DNA of 64,000 nt from positions 23,594,001 to 23,658,000 of the forward strand of contig NC_072797.1 of NCBI RefSeq assembly GCF_028583425.1, read 5' to 3'. This DNA comes from Eublepharis macularius (Eukaryota; Chordata; Lepidosauria; Squamata; Eublepharidae). The stretch's first letter is position 1. Each line of letters begins with the position of its first letter. The notes beneath the pieces are model-generated. The model saw only the letters and a list, made by a program, of their open reading frames with translations. It had not been told where the DNA came from and did no database searches. This document shows positions 39,301-54,300 of this stretch, piece after piece. Made by a program: the position numbers and the translations under genes.

Positions 39301-42300
39301 CCCCTTCTGTCCCTGCTGTCTCAGATTCTCTCCCATCTTTCCCATTTCTTGACAAATGGTACTTTGCTATGGTGTGTGTGTGTGTGTGTGTTGGCTCTTA
39401 CCCAGTGGAACGGCCTGCCTAAGGCGGTCAGGAGAGCCCCCACTCTCCTAGTTTTCCACAGCCAATGCAAAACGGAATTATTCAAAAAGGCTTTTTTAAT
39501 CAGATAGGAAGGCTGTATTGTAAGGAGGGGATCTCAGAGGATCTGCTAATGAGTTAGGAACCGTAGACTTTACCACTATGTTTTACTGGATTCCTGCTAA
39601 AACTATGTCTTTGTGAACTTGTATCTATTTACCCTACGGCATTGTTTATGGAAATATTCTTGATATTGACTGTACTAATCTCACACTGTGTAATCTGTCT
39701 TCAGTCTCCGTGAGAAAGGCAGACTGTAAATGATATAAACAAACAAACAAACCAAGCAAAACTACAGTTCGTTGAAAAACAGACAATGAAGAAGGGACTT
39801 GTAGCCCACAAGGAGAGGAATCACATCAACCAACAGCACTTTTAGAAAAAAAAAGTTCTGCAAAAGATACTTTGTGAGATTTGAAATGTTGCATCCACAC
39901 CAATCCTATGTACCAATTGAGAATGTAGCTTTGTGTTGCCTTGATAGTAAGGGCTTTTAACTCAAAGCAAGATAATACAAGAAAACATCTTACTATACAG
40001 GTATCCATTGAGGAAAAAGTCCTTCATCCTTACCCAGAAAAATGAGTTGAAAAGTCTGTCTACAAGAACCAGGCTAAATGGGCTTGCTACTTAATTGTTC
40101 TCCTTCCTTTGCTAAAATGTGGATTTGTCTGTTTGCCATTGAGTCACATTCGTGCGGTTTCTGCCCAAATGGTTCAGTGGAAAAGAAACCATTCTTCTGT
40201 TTGATCAGTTGTGCTCTTTGGATCCTATGAAGGAGGATGCAAACAGTGCAATAATCAGATCAATTCCTCTTCCATCTACAGTCTTCTGTTCATAAGAAAA
40301 TCTTTATTATAGGCTAGGCAGACAAATGTTTTCAGGCTGTTTGAGGGATTGTGGGCTACATTTAATAGACTAGTAAAATGTAAAAAGCCAGCGTATGTTC
40401 TGTGCTACAGCCATAAATAGTGGCTGTTGAGTTATATGAGCATCACTTTATTTTGTTATTTATATAATTTTTTTTAAAAAAAATGTGCACAAAATTTTGT
40501 GAGACATTTTATTTCAGGCTCTCCTCAGAGTGAACCCGCAAAAAGAGGCAATGCCACAGTTTGTGAAACTTGTCTGCCAAATGCAGGGATCCTTTGTTTT
40601 ATCCAAGAGACTGAAAAAAGTATTGGTGGAAAATTGTGTTTTTGTCCAGAGTGCCCATTTGCAGTGACAAGCTTGAAAAGTAGAGAAGTTTGGAACCTGA
40701 GACGTGAGAGTAATACTAAGACCGTTGTAGGGACCCAGTGAGATGAGAGGGAAGGGAGCAGAACAAGGCATGCCTGCAAATATCCCAGGAGCACTGAAGA
40801 AGATTGTTCAGTGTTACTCTAAGTTAGGCCAACATCTCTTGTTTTGAGATCAGAAAAGTCCCTCGTAAAGAGGGAGGCTGATTCCGCACATGTTGGATAA
40901 TGCACTTTCAGATAATGCACTTTCAATGCACTTTAGCAATCGTTTGGAAGTGGATTTTTTGTTTCACACGAAAAATTCAGTTCCAAATGATCTCTGAAGA
41001 GGATTGGAAGTGCATTATCCAACGTGTGCAGAATCAGCCAGATACTGTTTCCTGAGGGAGAAATAGTCGGGAAACGTAGGGTTGGATCCCACATTGCACA
41101 AGCAGAAAGGAAAATGGTCTTAAAGCGGTTCCACCTCTGCAAGCAAGTAGGGCGAAAGCACCACAGGAGCCTGTATTGCTTTCACGAAAATTTCAACGAA
41201 ACAGCAGTGTGCATATGAAGCAGTGGAATGTACGGCAGATGGTTCACACGATTTCATTTAATTTAGTTCTGAAACAGGATCACAAGGAACACCTTGTGGC
41301 GTGTCTCATGTGCCTGGGAAAGATAGTGGGGATAAAAGCACTCTTGCTTAGCCCAAGCAGTGAGCAAGTAGTTTTAGTGCAAACACTTGCACAAGGACTG
41401 TTTTGCACATGGAATGTTCTCTCATGAGATCCAATCTCAATAACAGCCTCTTGTTGCTAGCTCAAAAGAGGAGTTTACACAAACACACACATGCAAGTTC
41501 TGTTCCACTTCCTCTTCCAGTAGTTTGGGCTCCTGCAGTAATCTTAAACTACCATACAAGTCTTATTTTCAAAGCTTTCCATTTCTCAAACTGGATAGCG
41601 CACTTGGGCCACTCCTTCCCATAAGCCACGAAAGAGTAGAGAACACCGCTCACAGCTCACCACAGTCTGTCTGGCAGTTTGAAGTTGCCCCTGATACTCA
41701 GCTGAGCAACTGACCAACCAGCTCTGGGAACAACTTCCGACCTCCGGAAACCCAGGGCTTGTACCTATGGATGAAACATCAGACTGAAGAGGGATCGAGA
41801 TGGAATCCCATCTAGCAGCAAACATAAATAGCCAATGCTCATGCCATTGTGAGATGTGTTCTGTATACTAAGAGGGCATCATTGTTCGGAAGGGGGGGGT
41901 ACCAGCGGCAAGGGAAGATCGTTGCCTATGTAAGCAGTGTGAACCCCAGCCCTGAGGACCGGCATGCAGGGTTCCTGGAACCTAAATGTCAGTGTGTAAG
42001 GAATATAAATACATTTGTTAATCCTGCATCTGCTACCCCTCATCTCTCATCAAAAGGACCCAGCCATATCCAAGAATTTTAGAGCTTTGGCAGAGGTGAA
42101 GTCGCGACACTCCTTGGTAATATGGCCCCTGATAACGTAACTGAACTTATGTCATTTGTTCTCATTGAAATGGTATTTGGAGAGATGGAGAGCTCGGACA
42201 CCAGCAGTCCTCTCTAGCCTTTCCTGCCTTGATTTGTGATCTCCAGGGGCTACTTGTTTGGGTTGCTTTTGCTTCCAGATGCCACTTCCATCTTAGTTCT

Positions 42301-45300
42301 GTGGAGTGATCAGGAGGAAAGAATACGAGTGCGGGGTTTTATTCTGATGGGTTAATGAACCTCATTTGAAAGCTTGTGGGTTAGACATCCTGCCCCAATC
42401 CTAAATTTGCTGATTTAAAATAAAATGGAATGTTATGATCTTCTGGCCCAACATAAGCAAAATCCCTGATTTTTTTTATATTTAGAAATGATGGAATTGT
42501 AGGCTGCATAGTACAATCAGCCTAAGTATATTTAATTTCACAGCACTGTTGTATGAAAGAAAGAAGTGATTAGGCTAAAAGAGCAGAGATGTTCATATAT
42601 GTAATCTACAGAAGTAGAGACGTGTCTGAAGCTCAGATCTTCGCATTTTTCCTCTTCACAAACCTATTTTTAGTCTTTAGCAATTTGTCGTCCTATCGCA
42701 TTACAGCAAAAATCCATTGCAGTTTGACAGTTCATACTGTGGCTTAAATATTAATGTATTGTAGGCAATTTATGGGTGACATGGGAGAATTACTAATCAA
42801 AACGGTAACAGGATTGGAACCAGCTGTGTATTCTTCTTATGAAATTGTCTCTCCTTCCTTCCTGCAGTAAGTTAGGCATGCTGTAATTTTTCCACAGTTT
42901 TAAAAGCACCTAGACAAGGTGTTTCATGAATTTGCTGGTTCGCTGATTCTGTTTAGCTCTGGTGGTGTCTTGATGAATGAAGTACGTTTCTGTTGCCAGA
43001 TTCAGTTACAGCTGCAGTTACAGTCAGGGCTTTTTTTCAGGTGGAACGTGGTGGAATGGAGTTCCGGAACCTCTTGAAAATGGTCACATGGCTGGTGGCC
43101 CCGCCCCCTGATCTCCAGACAGAGGGGAGTTTAGATTGCCCTATGTGCCGCTGGCCGCTGGCACGGAGGGCAATCTCAACTCCCCTCTGTCTGGAGATCA
43201 GGGGGCGGGGCCACCAGTCATGTGACCATTTTCTCCGAGGGCAACCCACTGAGTTCCACCACCTCTTTTCCCAGGAAAAAAAGCCCTGGTTACAGTGCAA
43301 TCCTAGACAGAGTTAATCTAAGCCCTTTGATTTCAGCGGGCTTAAAACGATGGCGCTTCAGAGGAGAGCGCTGCCTGTTGATTAACTTCCGTGCAATCCT
43401 AAAAGCACTTCAGCAGGGGCAATCTAACTAGGATTCTGAGGAGACCTGCTTAGGATTGCTCTCTCAATAAATCAAGTGAAATATTTACAATCAAAAATAA
43501 AATCTTATCCCCAGCGAATCAGTGCAAGATTAAAGAACGCTAGTTATTTTTAATAATAATTTTCAGAAGCCATGGCAGTATCTTAAGAGGCATTCCTCTT
43601 TCTCGCGCAGCATTACTGTTTTTAGATGATGCATGCTTGTGTCAGAGAAGGCATCACCTCTGGAGAGGAGTTCTCTTGTATCTGAAGGAGTCTGCCTCTT
43701 CAAAGGTGGCTCTTAACAGCAGCAGCTTGTTAACACTTCCCTTAAAAATGATTTTAAATATCTGGTGCCTCATCAGTCAGAAACACCTTTTTGATTGAGT
43801 AATTAAAAAAAAACACCCTCTTGAAGGAGTTGACCGACCGAATATTGCAGCCCTGCTAGAACCAGCAAATGCTTGCTTTTTTATGTATTAAAAAACCCGT
43901 ATACAGATGTATGCAATCAACTTATTGATTTACTTATACCATTAAGCGATATAAGATTTCTTTTAATTAGATGGCAGCTCTAAATATCCATCCCTCGGTG
44001 TTTGATGTTTTTACAGCTATTTGGCATAAGTATTTGTATAATGTCATCTTGAACATTTTAAAAGCCTGTTAAACAGGAAACATCTTGCTTTGCTGGCCAG
44101 CGTATCCTTCTGGCACGTCTATGCAAGAGCCTCATTGTGTGCAATGGATATCACTGCTGTATCATCTGCCTTTTCCAGTTGCTTAGTATGATCCTCTCCT
44201 GATGAGGAACGCTCATAAAGATATAAGGCCTTCTCACACTGTGCATGTATAAATCTAGAGTACTTTGGCATTGTTTTTATTTTATTGTACTGAAATATTT
44301 ATAACTTGCCTTTCCCATAGCTCAAGATGGCTTACAAAGTCAGATTAAAAAATATAAACCACAATAAAGTTCCATATCACACCCACACCCATATCTGCAG
44401 CCTATACCCCATTCAGAGACCTTGGGAATGGAGTAGCCTTGCAGTACCTGCTAAATACTTCTTGAATGGCACCCCCCATCATCTCCTCAAGGGACCTGTT
44501 CCATAGTGGGGGAGGTATGATGGAGAAGGCTCTGGTGTCTAGTTGATGCCAGGTGAGCTGCTCTTAGGGTAGGGGCAGCAGTGGGGTGGGAGAGAAACCG
44601 GAAGTTTATTTTACCTCCTTGCGGCTCTGATCTAATAAGCGCTGTTTAAGGTGAGTTCTTCTGTTGTACCTCTGACTATGAGCCTAATTGCATGCCCATG
44701 ACCTGACACATGTCAGGCATATCATGTATGTGAGCTCGTAAGCCATGTTCTACAATAGTCCAGGCTCATTTTTTTTTTCGTGCTTGTGGAACAGCCTCCT
44801 GGAAGAGGTTGGGGCAGGAGAGGAGGTGGCAGAGAGGAGGCGGCAGCTCAGGCTCTTCTGTCCAACTTGGTTTCCAGCAAGCCTGTAAAACAGCTATTCT
44901 AGTGAACCCTTGGGTAGTCTGAGCACAAAGGGACATCTTTATAGGTATACACAAGCTTTAATATTTTGCATTTATTGTTTTAATGTTTAATTGTATTTAA
45001 CTCTGGTGGTGGTATAGAGCTTTATTGTATTTTATTGTTGGGCCCACTTTGGGTCCTTAGGGGGAGATAAGAAAGGTGGGCATGTGAATATTTTAAATAA
45101 ATACTAGCTGGCATTGCTTGTGAGGAGGGCATGTACAAGACAGAAAGGTAAGTTTCACTTTAGTTCTAGTTCAATATAGTTCTCATGCATAAAACACTGA
45201 CCAGAAAACCAAAAAAAAAAGTATGCTAGAAAAGAAAGTGGCCTGTAGAAGCTGGTCTGCTCATCTGAGCAATGCTTTTTGAAGGTGCGAAAGGGTAAGA

Positions 45301-48300
45301 CCAACGGCACGGTCTATATCCCATCATTTCCTGTTGTGGCTCCAACCTGGTAGAACAGCCTACCTGAGGAGGTTAGGAAAGATCCTCTACTAATATTGTT
45401 CCATAGAATGTGCAAAAAAGAACTTTTCAGGATGGCATTCATGTTTGTTGAAAGTTGTTAATGTTTGTTGAAAATTCATGAGCAGTTTTTATTATATTTA
45501 TTTATGTTATTGATAGTCATGCCTTTCTCGCTGAGGCTCAAGATAGATCACACAGTGTAGGTCAATACGATCAATGGCTGGGGCATTCAGAAAATAGTGC
45601 AATAGGGTATGCATTGCAGAAAAAACAAGCCTAAATTTGCACACAGGAGTGAAATATATTAAATATTATATTTGTTGCCTTTAATTTTTATTTGTCATGA
45701 GTGTCTGTGAGGAACAACAGACTATAAACGAAGTAAATAATGTGATCCGTAAACAGTGATTCTGTACGTTACTTGACACGCAGTCCTAAGCAGAGTTGGA
45801 CCCTTCTAAGTCCATGGAAGTCAACAGGCTTAAAAGGTATAACTTTGTTTGGCATTGCACTGTTAAAATAAGAGTCTAACAGGGCAATTCTATGCAGACT
45901 TACTCCAGTCTAAGCCAATTAAAATAAATAGGCTTAGGCTGGAGTAATTCAGCAAAAAATTGCCTTGTAAGAGTGTTCTAAATTATGCTGTCCTATCATT
46001 GCATAAAAAAGACTTCAGTTTTCCTGTAATGTTTTATAATTTTTTAAAAGGCATTCAAGGGATTGTCTCATTTCTTTCTTTCTTTCTGAAGAAGTGTTTC
46101 ATTTCAGTAGAGCAACCCAAATGGGTCTGCTTCAGATCTCAGGGCAGAAATCTAATGAAGTTTTGCATTTGGCAACGCTAAGAGGAACTAGGCTGATCTT
46201 CTCTCTCTGTTTAGAAAAATGTCTGTAATGGTGTAAAAGAGGCAAATACATGCAGTGTGATGTATCTATAGTTATTTTCCTATGTCTCATACTAACTGTC
46301 TAATTTTAACTGAAAAATATTACCCCCTCACATACCTGAACTCTGAAGTATGGGTTACTCACGACTAAATCTTCATATCTGCCTTTTGCGTAACAATTGC
46401 ATATAACAATTGTTTTTAAATGGCCAGTCCTCCCTGTGACCCATGCACTCTCAAGCAAAAGGCTTCATTTTAATGCCTCATCTGTTTGCCTTGGATCTTA
46501 TTCCTTCCCTTAAAACTATAATTTGATATTCCAGTTTTAGTGGAAAGCTTTATTTGTGGTCAAGTATCAGCTTTGTCTGAGAAAGCAAGAAGGGGAGCTT
46601 AATGACATTTGAATGATACAAGGAGTTGGTCACTAGAGAATCATAGTTGAGATTGAAAACCTTTTAGAAGAGATTTGATTTTTGATGTACACCCAAAAAT
46701 TTAATTTTAATCTAAACTAATTATAGGGCTGGAATGAAATCGGGTAGCGTAGAGCCATTTTCTTGGATGCACAGAACAGCAAATGAAAGCAGATAAAATG
46801 ATAAAAAGCAGAGCAGGACAAAAGGATGCGATGCCCAGGAAAGATCAGGGGATACAGTTGAATGCAGTGCATAGAATAATAGAGCTGGAAGGGACCACAG
46901 GTTTCATCTAGTCCAACCTCTTGTACAATGCAGGAAATTGATAGCTATCCCCCTCCCCCAGTGACCCCCTGCTCAAGGCAGAAAACCCCCAGGATCCCTG
47001 GCCAACCTGGCCTGGAGGAAAATTGTTTCCTGACCCCAAAGTGGTGATCGCCATTACCCTTGTTGGCACATAAGAAAGGGTCGCAAGAGCTGAGCACTGA
47101 GCATAAGCGCAATGAAAAGAGAGGGGCTGGCACATACCAAAGTGGAGGATGATTATGTCATGTGTTTTGCTTTCCAAAGTTGGCACTCTTGCTTGAGTCC
47201 CAGGGAGCTATCTGCTCCATAGACACCCTGCAGTGTTGACCCCTGATTTACAATAAGACGGTCTATGAAGGGTGCAGTGATGGATGGTGTTCAAATTCCA
47301 CAGGGTAGCTTTCTTGCAGAGCTTTTCAGTGAGTTGAAGTTAATGAGTTTAGGAGGTTGAAACTCTACTTCAGGTTGCACGGTTAGTCTGTGACAGCCAA
47401 AATAATGTCAAGTTTTCATGCACTTGAAAGACTAGCACAGTTATTGTGGCATAAGTTTTGTGGGCCTACTTGGCCAGACCTGTGAAGTCATGCATATGAC
47501 AGAGCAGATTTTGATTCATCAGAGATTATGCCACGATAAATTCATTGGTCTTTAAGGTGCTCCAAGACTCTTTGTTATAGTGTGTACATGCTCAGTGTCT
47601 AAAGACTCGGCTGATGTCCAGTGCAGTGAGATAGCTGGTGTTAGATACCGGTTAACGTGTCTAGGGAGACCCAGGGCTGTATTCCCATTTGGCCACAAAG
47701 CTCACCAGGTGAATTTGGGCCAGCTACTGATTCTTGGCCTCGCCGAGTTCACTGGGTGTTTGCAGGGATAACAGCTTGAAGAAGGGGGAAACAATCATAT
47801 ACTGCCCAGTTTCTTGGAAGAACAGAAGGAAAGGTAATAGAAGGCGATAGCAAGAATTCAAGATGGTGCATGTCGGGTGGGAGAACTCCCCTTTCAATGG
47901 CTGGATAGATTTTCATAATATTGCAGGTAATATATTGGTTCCAGTACGTGGTACAGATTGTTTTATGTACTTACAGAAGTGTTTTGTAGATGATAGACAG
48001 TGATTTTAGAAGTCAAATGTTGGCCTTTAACTGGAAATATTAGGCAAAAGAGAGCTGATCCATTCCTCCTTTTGATTGATGATAATCTTAGCCTTTGTAT
48101 CATTCTTTCAATCTACAAAGTACTTTACATTTATTAACCTGTTATCCTTAAAACAACAGGCCCCCACCCAAGAAATATATGGTTGCGTGCATGCATGTGT
48201 GCAGCATAGAGTTATAAGGGATTTCAAACACAATAAGGTATGATATAACATGATGTTTGAGATTCTGGTACATAGTACTCCAGGTTAGTTGTATAATACC

Positions 48301-51300
48301 AACAATGTTAGATAACTGCTGTTTCTTGTAGCAACTACTCAGGGTTTATGGTAAGTTCCAGAGGAGCGTAGAGGACCATCTGACACAAATCTTCACAATA
48401 CACTGCCGAAAGGTTTTCCTTGACAGCTTGAAATATTCTTCTGTGGTGTTCCTGGATTTCTGGAGTGAAAGCAGTGGGAAATCTCTACTTGCAACCGGAT
48501 TTGTGTTCATATATAGGCATTTTTGTAGGTTTGTGATATTTATAGTATATTCTATAATTTACAAAGCTTAGCGATACTAGAACGGAATGGGTCACATTGA
48601 ATCTTTGTAAATATTTGGCTGTTTTTAAGAGGTAATATGCCAAGGCTTGTCCCTGGAGGTTGTTATCTTAATTTTTGTTTTGATTGAACAGTTCTGTTTA
48701 AAGCTCAGGAATCCCTTGGACAGCGCAGCTCATGTTGTGTCACCAGAATGTACTTTTAGGAACTTGCCCTCGTAATTCAAAAGAGTGGATTTGCACATTG
48801 CGGGTTAGATCCTGTGCAGCACCATGGTCTTTCCTGCCTTTCCCTTCCCTCCAGCCGTCACTTGGGAGTGCTGAAAAGACCATGTTGGGAATTGTAGGGA
48901 GGGGGTAAACTTATGTGAACTAAAAGCCATGAAGCATAGGAAAGGGATCAAAGTTGCACCTCTTGGGTGATCTTAGCCTCTGCGGCTGGCAAAAGACACC
49001 TTGCCCGGGAGGAAAGACAACACAGGATCCAACTCTTTGTTGTACAAGTGGTAACTGGAGATGATGCTTGGATCCATATGCTGGGAATTTACCCTAGCTC
49101 TACTTGGCACATATCAAGCCTAGTCCCATGCGTAGAGACAGCATGCTCAATTTGGAACATATCTAAAAACAAAGCTTTGTCCAGGTCTGTTATAATGAGC
49201 AAATTAAATAACCATTTTGAGTTGAAGGTATTGTTGACAGGATACGTTGCAACTCTGGTCATCTTTTGAGGCCCTGCTCTGGGCGCCTGTGTGATCTGAG
49301 GCTAGACGGGTGGCAACTCAAAACAGAGCCTTCTTGGTCGTGGCATAATGGGACTTACTTCTGAGTAAACATGCATAGGATTGAGTTGTAAATTGACTGG
49401 CTGTAAAATAATTAGCACCATGCTCACAGTTGTGTCATATTTGTTAAAGTAGAAAGCATACAATCGTCCCCCTTCCCCCTAATCAATTTTAGAATATGTC
49501 GTATTACTATTATCAATTTTAAAAGCTTAAATTTCCAAGAGAAGCAATGGAAACAATTTCTTTGGTGTTCAGCAGTGAGATCTGCTTTTCCTTTTCATAG
49601 CTTTTAATTGTTCTGTGGAATTGGGTTTTATCTGTGTACCTAACAATATCCTCCTTTTTTTTTTAGCACCCTGTCAAGAAGATTCCTGACTCGCATGAAA
49701 TTACACTGCACCATGGAACAAAAACAGTAAGCATTAACATCTTCCATCAAAGATGCCGAAAGACATATTACTGCTCCGAGCACCATGCTCGATGTTGTGT
49801 TCCAAAGCTTTATAATATTATTTATGGAATTTTCTGTTTATTTGCTCTGCTTCTAGCTATTTTTACACATTTATGCTAAACGTGTTGGAATGTAGCGGAC
49901 ACGAACATGATGCTCTTGAGCAGAATGAAGCAGTTTGAGTATGTTCAGGAATCTATCTAGACTGAAGTAAACCTATGGTGACCCTATGAAGGAAAGACCT
50001 CCAAAATGTCCTATCATTAACAGACTTGCTCAGATCCTGCAAACTGGAGGACGTGGCTTCTTTTATTGAGTCAAACCATGTCATTTGAGGTCTTCCTCTT
50101 TTCCTACTGCTTTCCACTTTTTCTAGCATTATTGACGTTTTCAGAGAATCTTGTTTTCTCATGATATGGCAAAAGTATGATAGCCTCGTTTTTGTCATTT
50201 TAGCTTCTAGGGAGAATTCAGGTTTGATTTGATCTAGTACCCACTTATTTGTCTTTTTGGCCATCCATGGTATCTGCAAAACTCTCCTCTTTTGGGTACC
50301 CTTGTGAATTCTCGAGGAATGACCATACGGAGGTCTGTTTTGGATACCCTTGTGAATTTTCAAGGAATTACCTTTCTGATGCTTCTTTTGGGATACCCTT
50401 GTCAGTTCGCGTTCCTTGACTTCATTTTGTTGAGTACATTTTATTTAAGCCTATGACTGGGGTTATCACAGCTCTCCTTCCTCCTCAGTCCATAAAGTAG
50501 TCCATCATGAGCAGATAGTTGCTCCTGCATACCAAGACACAGCTCCTTGACAGCCGGGCCAAACTTTCTCTGCTTCCCCCTCTGCCCCTGTGACTTAGCT
50601 GCCTAGAAGCGAGCTGTTAAGGCCCCATAACTCTCCTCGGCTTCTGCTCCAACTCTCATGTAAGGTCAGGTCACAAAGACCCCCATCTGTCTCTCTTCAA
50701 ACTAATGAATTTAAGCTGTTGATGACTGTGTTCCTGTGCAGCTGAGAAGTCTCAGAAAAGATTTCCCACGTTGAAGATCCTTTCCAGAAACCTTAATTAA
50801 TTTCCCAGTTGCCTTGCTTGTAACGAGAGTGATTTTCCCAATGAAACTACAGGGATAAATTTTCTTCTGACAGTTTTGACATGTAGGTGAGCAGAGGAAA
50901 GTGTTACATAATCAGCAGGCGGATTCTAAGCCGTGCTGTCTGTGTTCACTGTTTATATCGGCTTCATCGGTAGACACAGTAACAATCTAAGACGATTTCT
51001 CCCTCTGTGACTCTTAAGTATAATGCAATCCATTTGGAATGGCCTAATTTGCAAAGACGCCTTGTGTTGTAATTGACTGGTGGGACGACACTTGGTGTCC
51101 AAAAGAATACTGGTGCAGAGAAGGCTATTGTGTTTTTTTAAAAAAGAAAATAATTCAGAAATGTTGATAATGTATCCAAAATACCCCCAAGTAAATTAAG
51201 AATCAACAGGCACAATTTTTCCACTCAATGCAATGAAAAGTTTATTACAACCATTATTTGTAATAGAGAGACCCTTCACTTGCTTCTTGTAGAGCAGTCT

Positions 51301-54300
51301 AGCTATCTCACTCTTTCCCAGGGTTATGCAGGTAAGCTGTTCAGCATGGCTGGGAGATTCAAACACAGGAAGAGATGGGTCACGGTACAACATGTATACA
51401 AACAATCTGTATTTCAAATAAGCAAGTTATTGTAGATCTATGCCAGGTCCTCCCCATATGCTGCATACCTCGGACTCCCTTTTCATACTGTTCCTGTGGA
51501 TCTCTTTTCTCCCAGGAACAGCATTTCAGGATTCATTTTGTGCTGCAGTGAAGACACGAGAGGCAAGGAAGTGCTGTTCCACTGACCGAAATGCCTTCCA
51601 TCCATGGAGATTTAATATTGGATCCAGCACAATGATCCAAGGAGTGATAAATTGTTTTAAATTCTACTATTTTAACCAAAGAAGGCATTTGAAGCCATGC
51701 AGTGGTGAAATGGATCACGCATCAGTAATGTGCCTTTACCCTTCTTTATAGGTCTCTGCTCTGGGGTTGGATCCCTCAGGTGCACGTTTGATAACTGGAG
51801 GTTTTGACTACGATGTTCGATTTTGGGATTTTGCAGGAATGGATGCTTCTCTTCAAGCTTTTCGATCTTTGCAGCCATGTGAATGGTATATACCAGTGCT
51901 TTCTTTTGTAACTAATAGCTAGAGATGGGCACAAACCAGAACCAAAGTTCAGCACGAACCAGGCCAGTTCGTGGTTTGCAAACTGGTGGTTCGTCAGAGC
52001 CCATTTCTGACGAACCACCGTGAACTTTAGGGTGGTTTATTTGGTTCATTTTTCAGTTTGTCACTGCAGACAGCTTGATGCCGATCAATCAGTTTCCTAG
52101 GCAATGGGGGATGGACTTTCTGCAGACCTTCTCCTGACCCGGAAGTGAGCTTCTGCTGACCCGGAAATGGTTATTTGCTGCCCCGGAAGTGATGTTTTCA
52201 TGAACCAAACAAATTGGTTCATGAACCGGGGTAGGTTTGTGAAAGTTCATAGTTCGTGAAACGTGATGAACCACAAACTGCATGGTTCGGTTTTTTTCTG
52301 GTTCGTGCCCATCTCTACTAATAACAATATTATTTAGTAGCAATAGTAAATATTATATTGGTCCCTGAGAGCTAAATATTGTTCGAAAACTCAGAGAGAG
52401 ATCACATGTGAAGTCATTTGGAACCACTAGAAGAAAATGGCCTTTGCTATATACTGAAATTGCCTGTACTTTCTGAAACACCATCTGTATATTTAGAATG
52501 AGAAATAAAACAACGGTGTCTTTAAAATTAGTACCATGCATGAAAAGATTGCCTCAAATAAGTGTTTCGTTTTCTACAATTTCAGAAACAAATAATATGA
52601 ATTCAGTGCAGGCTCTGCTAACTAGTCAATAGCTGCTGTTTCAGAACAGAAGGCTAGCAAGCACAGCAGCTGTTTATATTGGAAAGCAGAAGACTTAAGC
52701 CACTGGTTTAGCTTGCGGATCATGATCCACAGCTTGGAGCCAAAACGGGTCCTGCTGACATGATCCGTTGTTATTTTTTAAAGAAGAGAGCAGGAGTTGA
52801 GGAGGAGAAAAATGGGTGTATATAGTGAAATGTCTGAAGCAGTTTGAGCTTTAAAGGTGGATCGATGTAATTTTGGCCTATGGTTGCCAACTCTGGCTTG
52901 AGAAATTTCTGGAGATTTGGGGTGGAGCTTGGGGGAAGAGTTTGGGAAATTGAGGAGCTCTGTAGGGATGGGATTTCATAAAGATTGCACTTCAGAGCTA
53001 CCATTTCCTCCAGGGGAACAGATCTCTGAAGTCTGGAGAACGTTATCGTTCTAGGAGAACTCTAGGCCCAATCTGGACACTGGCACCTTTAGTTTGGCCT
53101 TAGCTTCTATACAGAGCTGGATTTATGCACAAGCTAAGTAAGCTGCAATTTTAGGGCCTTCAGTTATAAGGGGACCTCTAAAAACAAAACAAAAAATACT
53201 ACATTTGATCTTTTACATAATTGGCTAAAACAATACTGTAATGCTTACAGGGCCTCTTAAACTCAACAATTTAAGGCCTCAGCATTTCTTAACCCAGCCC
53301 TGTTTCTATAGTACATTGGGTGCTGTTGGAATCTGAAGAATATTTACTTAAAATATAATAATGATTGCTGTTCTCATGATCACAGCACTGAACGTGAAGA
53401 CGTGATCATAAAGATTTCAGATATGTAATTTTTTTCATTTCCCGCCCCTTTCCTTTGTATCTCTCCATTTCCCATGATCTTGGAAACATCGGTATTGCTT
53501 TATTTGCTGATACATTTTGAAACAAGAAGGGGAATATGCTATACATATTCAGCCTATTTAATTCACTGTTGTTGTTTTTAGTGAAATATTTTAAATAGCG
53601 GTAGTCCTAATAAAAGTTCAGAACATATTCTTTTCCTTTGGGAGATTGTTTGCATGTGTGGTTTTTACCATGGCACGGTAAATTATACATCTTATTTCAT
53701 ATCCTTGTGTACTCATCTTAAAGATGAGATATTCCATTATTAAACAGGTAAAGTTAAGTAGTGGTTTCTATGATTTCCTTAGTAGCTCATACCTATGTTA
53801 AAAGAAAGTAATAGTTGCATCCTAATTTATTTTTACTATTTTGTTTACTTCATTGAAACCCCACATTTCTCCCTAACGAGAACCTAAAGCAGCTTACATT
53901 GTTTCCCCTCTTCATTTTATCCTCACAAAAACCCTGTGAAGTAGGGTGGGTGAGGTTGGGTGTGTGTGTGTGTGTGTGTGTCTGGCCCTAAGTTCCCCCA
54001 CCAAGTTTCTGTGGCAGAGTGGGGATTCAAACCTGTCCCTTTCAGATCCTAGTCCAACGCTAAGCACTGTATCACCCTGGCTTATCCTGATCCACTCACA
54101 ATCTGACAACATGTTGTACTTGTCACAGGAGGTCTGCGCCAAACACTTTATTCCAGGCTGAGTATGGATTTGAGCACTTGTGCCTGCCAGAATTATAATA
54201 GTAACAACTGTGCTTATACACTGCTCTTCTAGGCAGATTAGTGCCGCACTCAGAGCAGTGGACAAGTCAGTGTTATATTATCCCCACAATACAGCTGTGG

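Noticed and set aside
49953..50363. A 136-codon host gene
   Set aside because: The residue pattern is the C-terminus of an RTE-type LINE reverse transcriptase.
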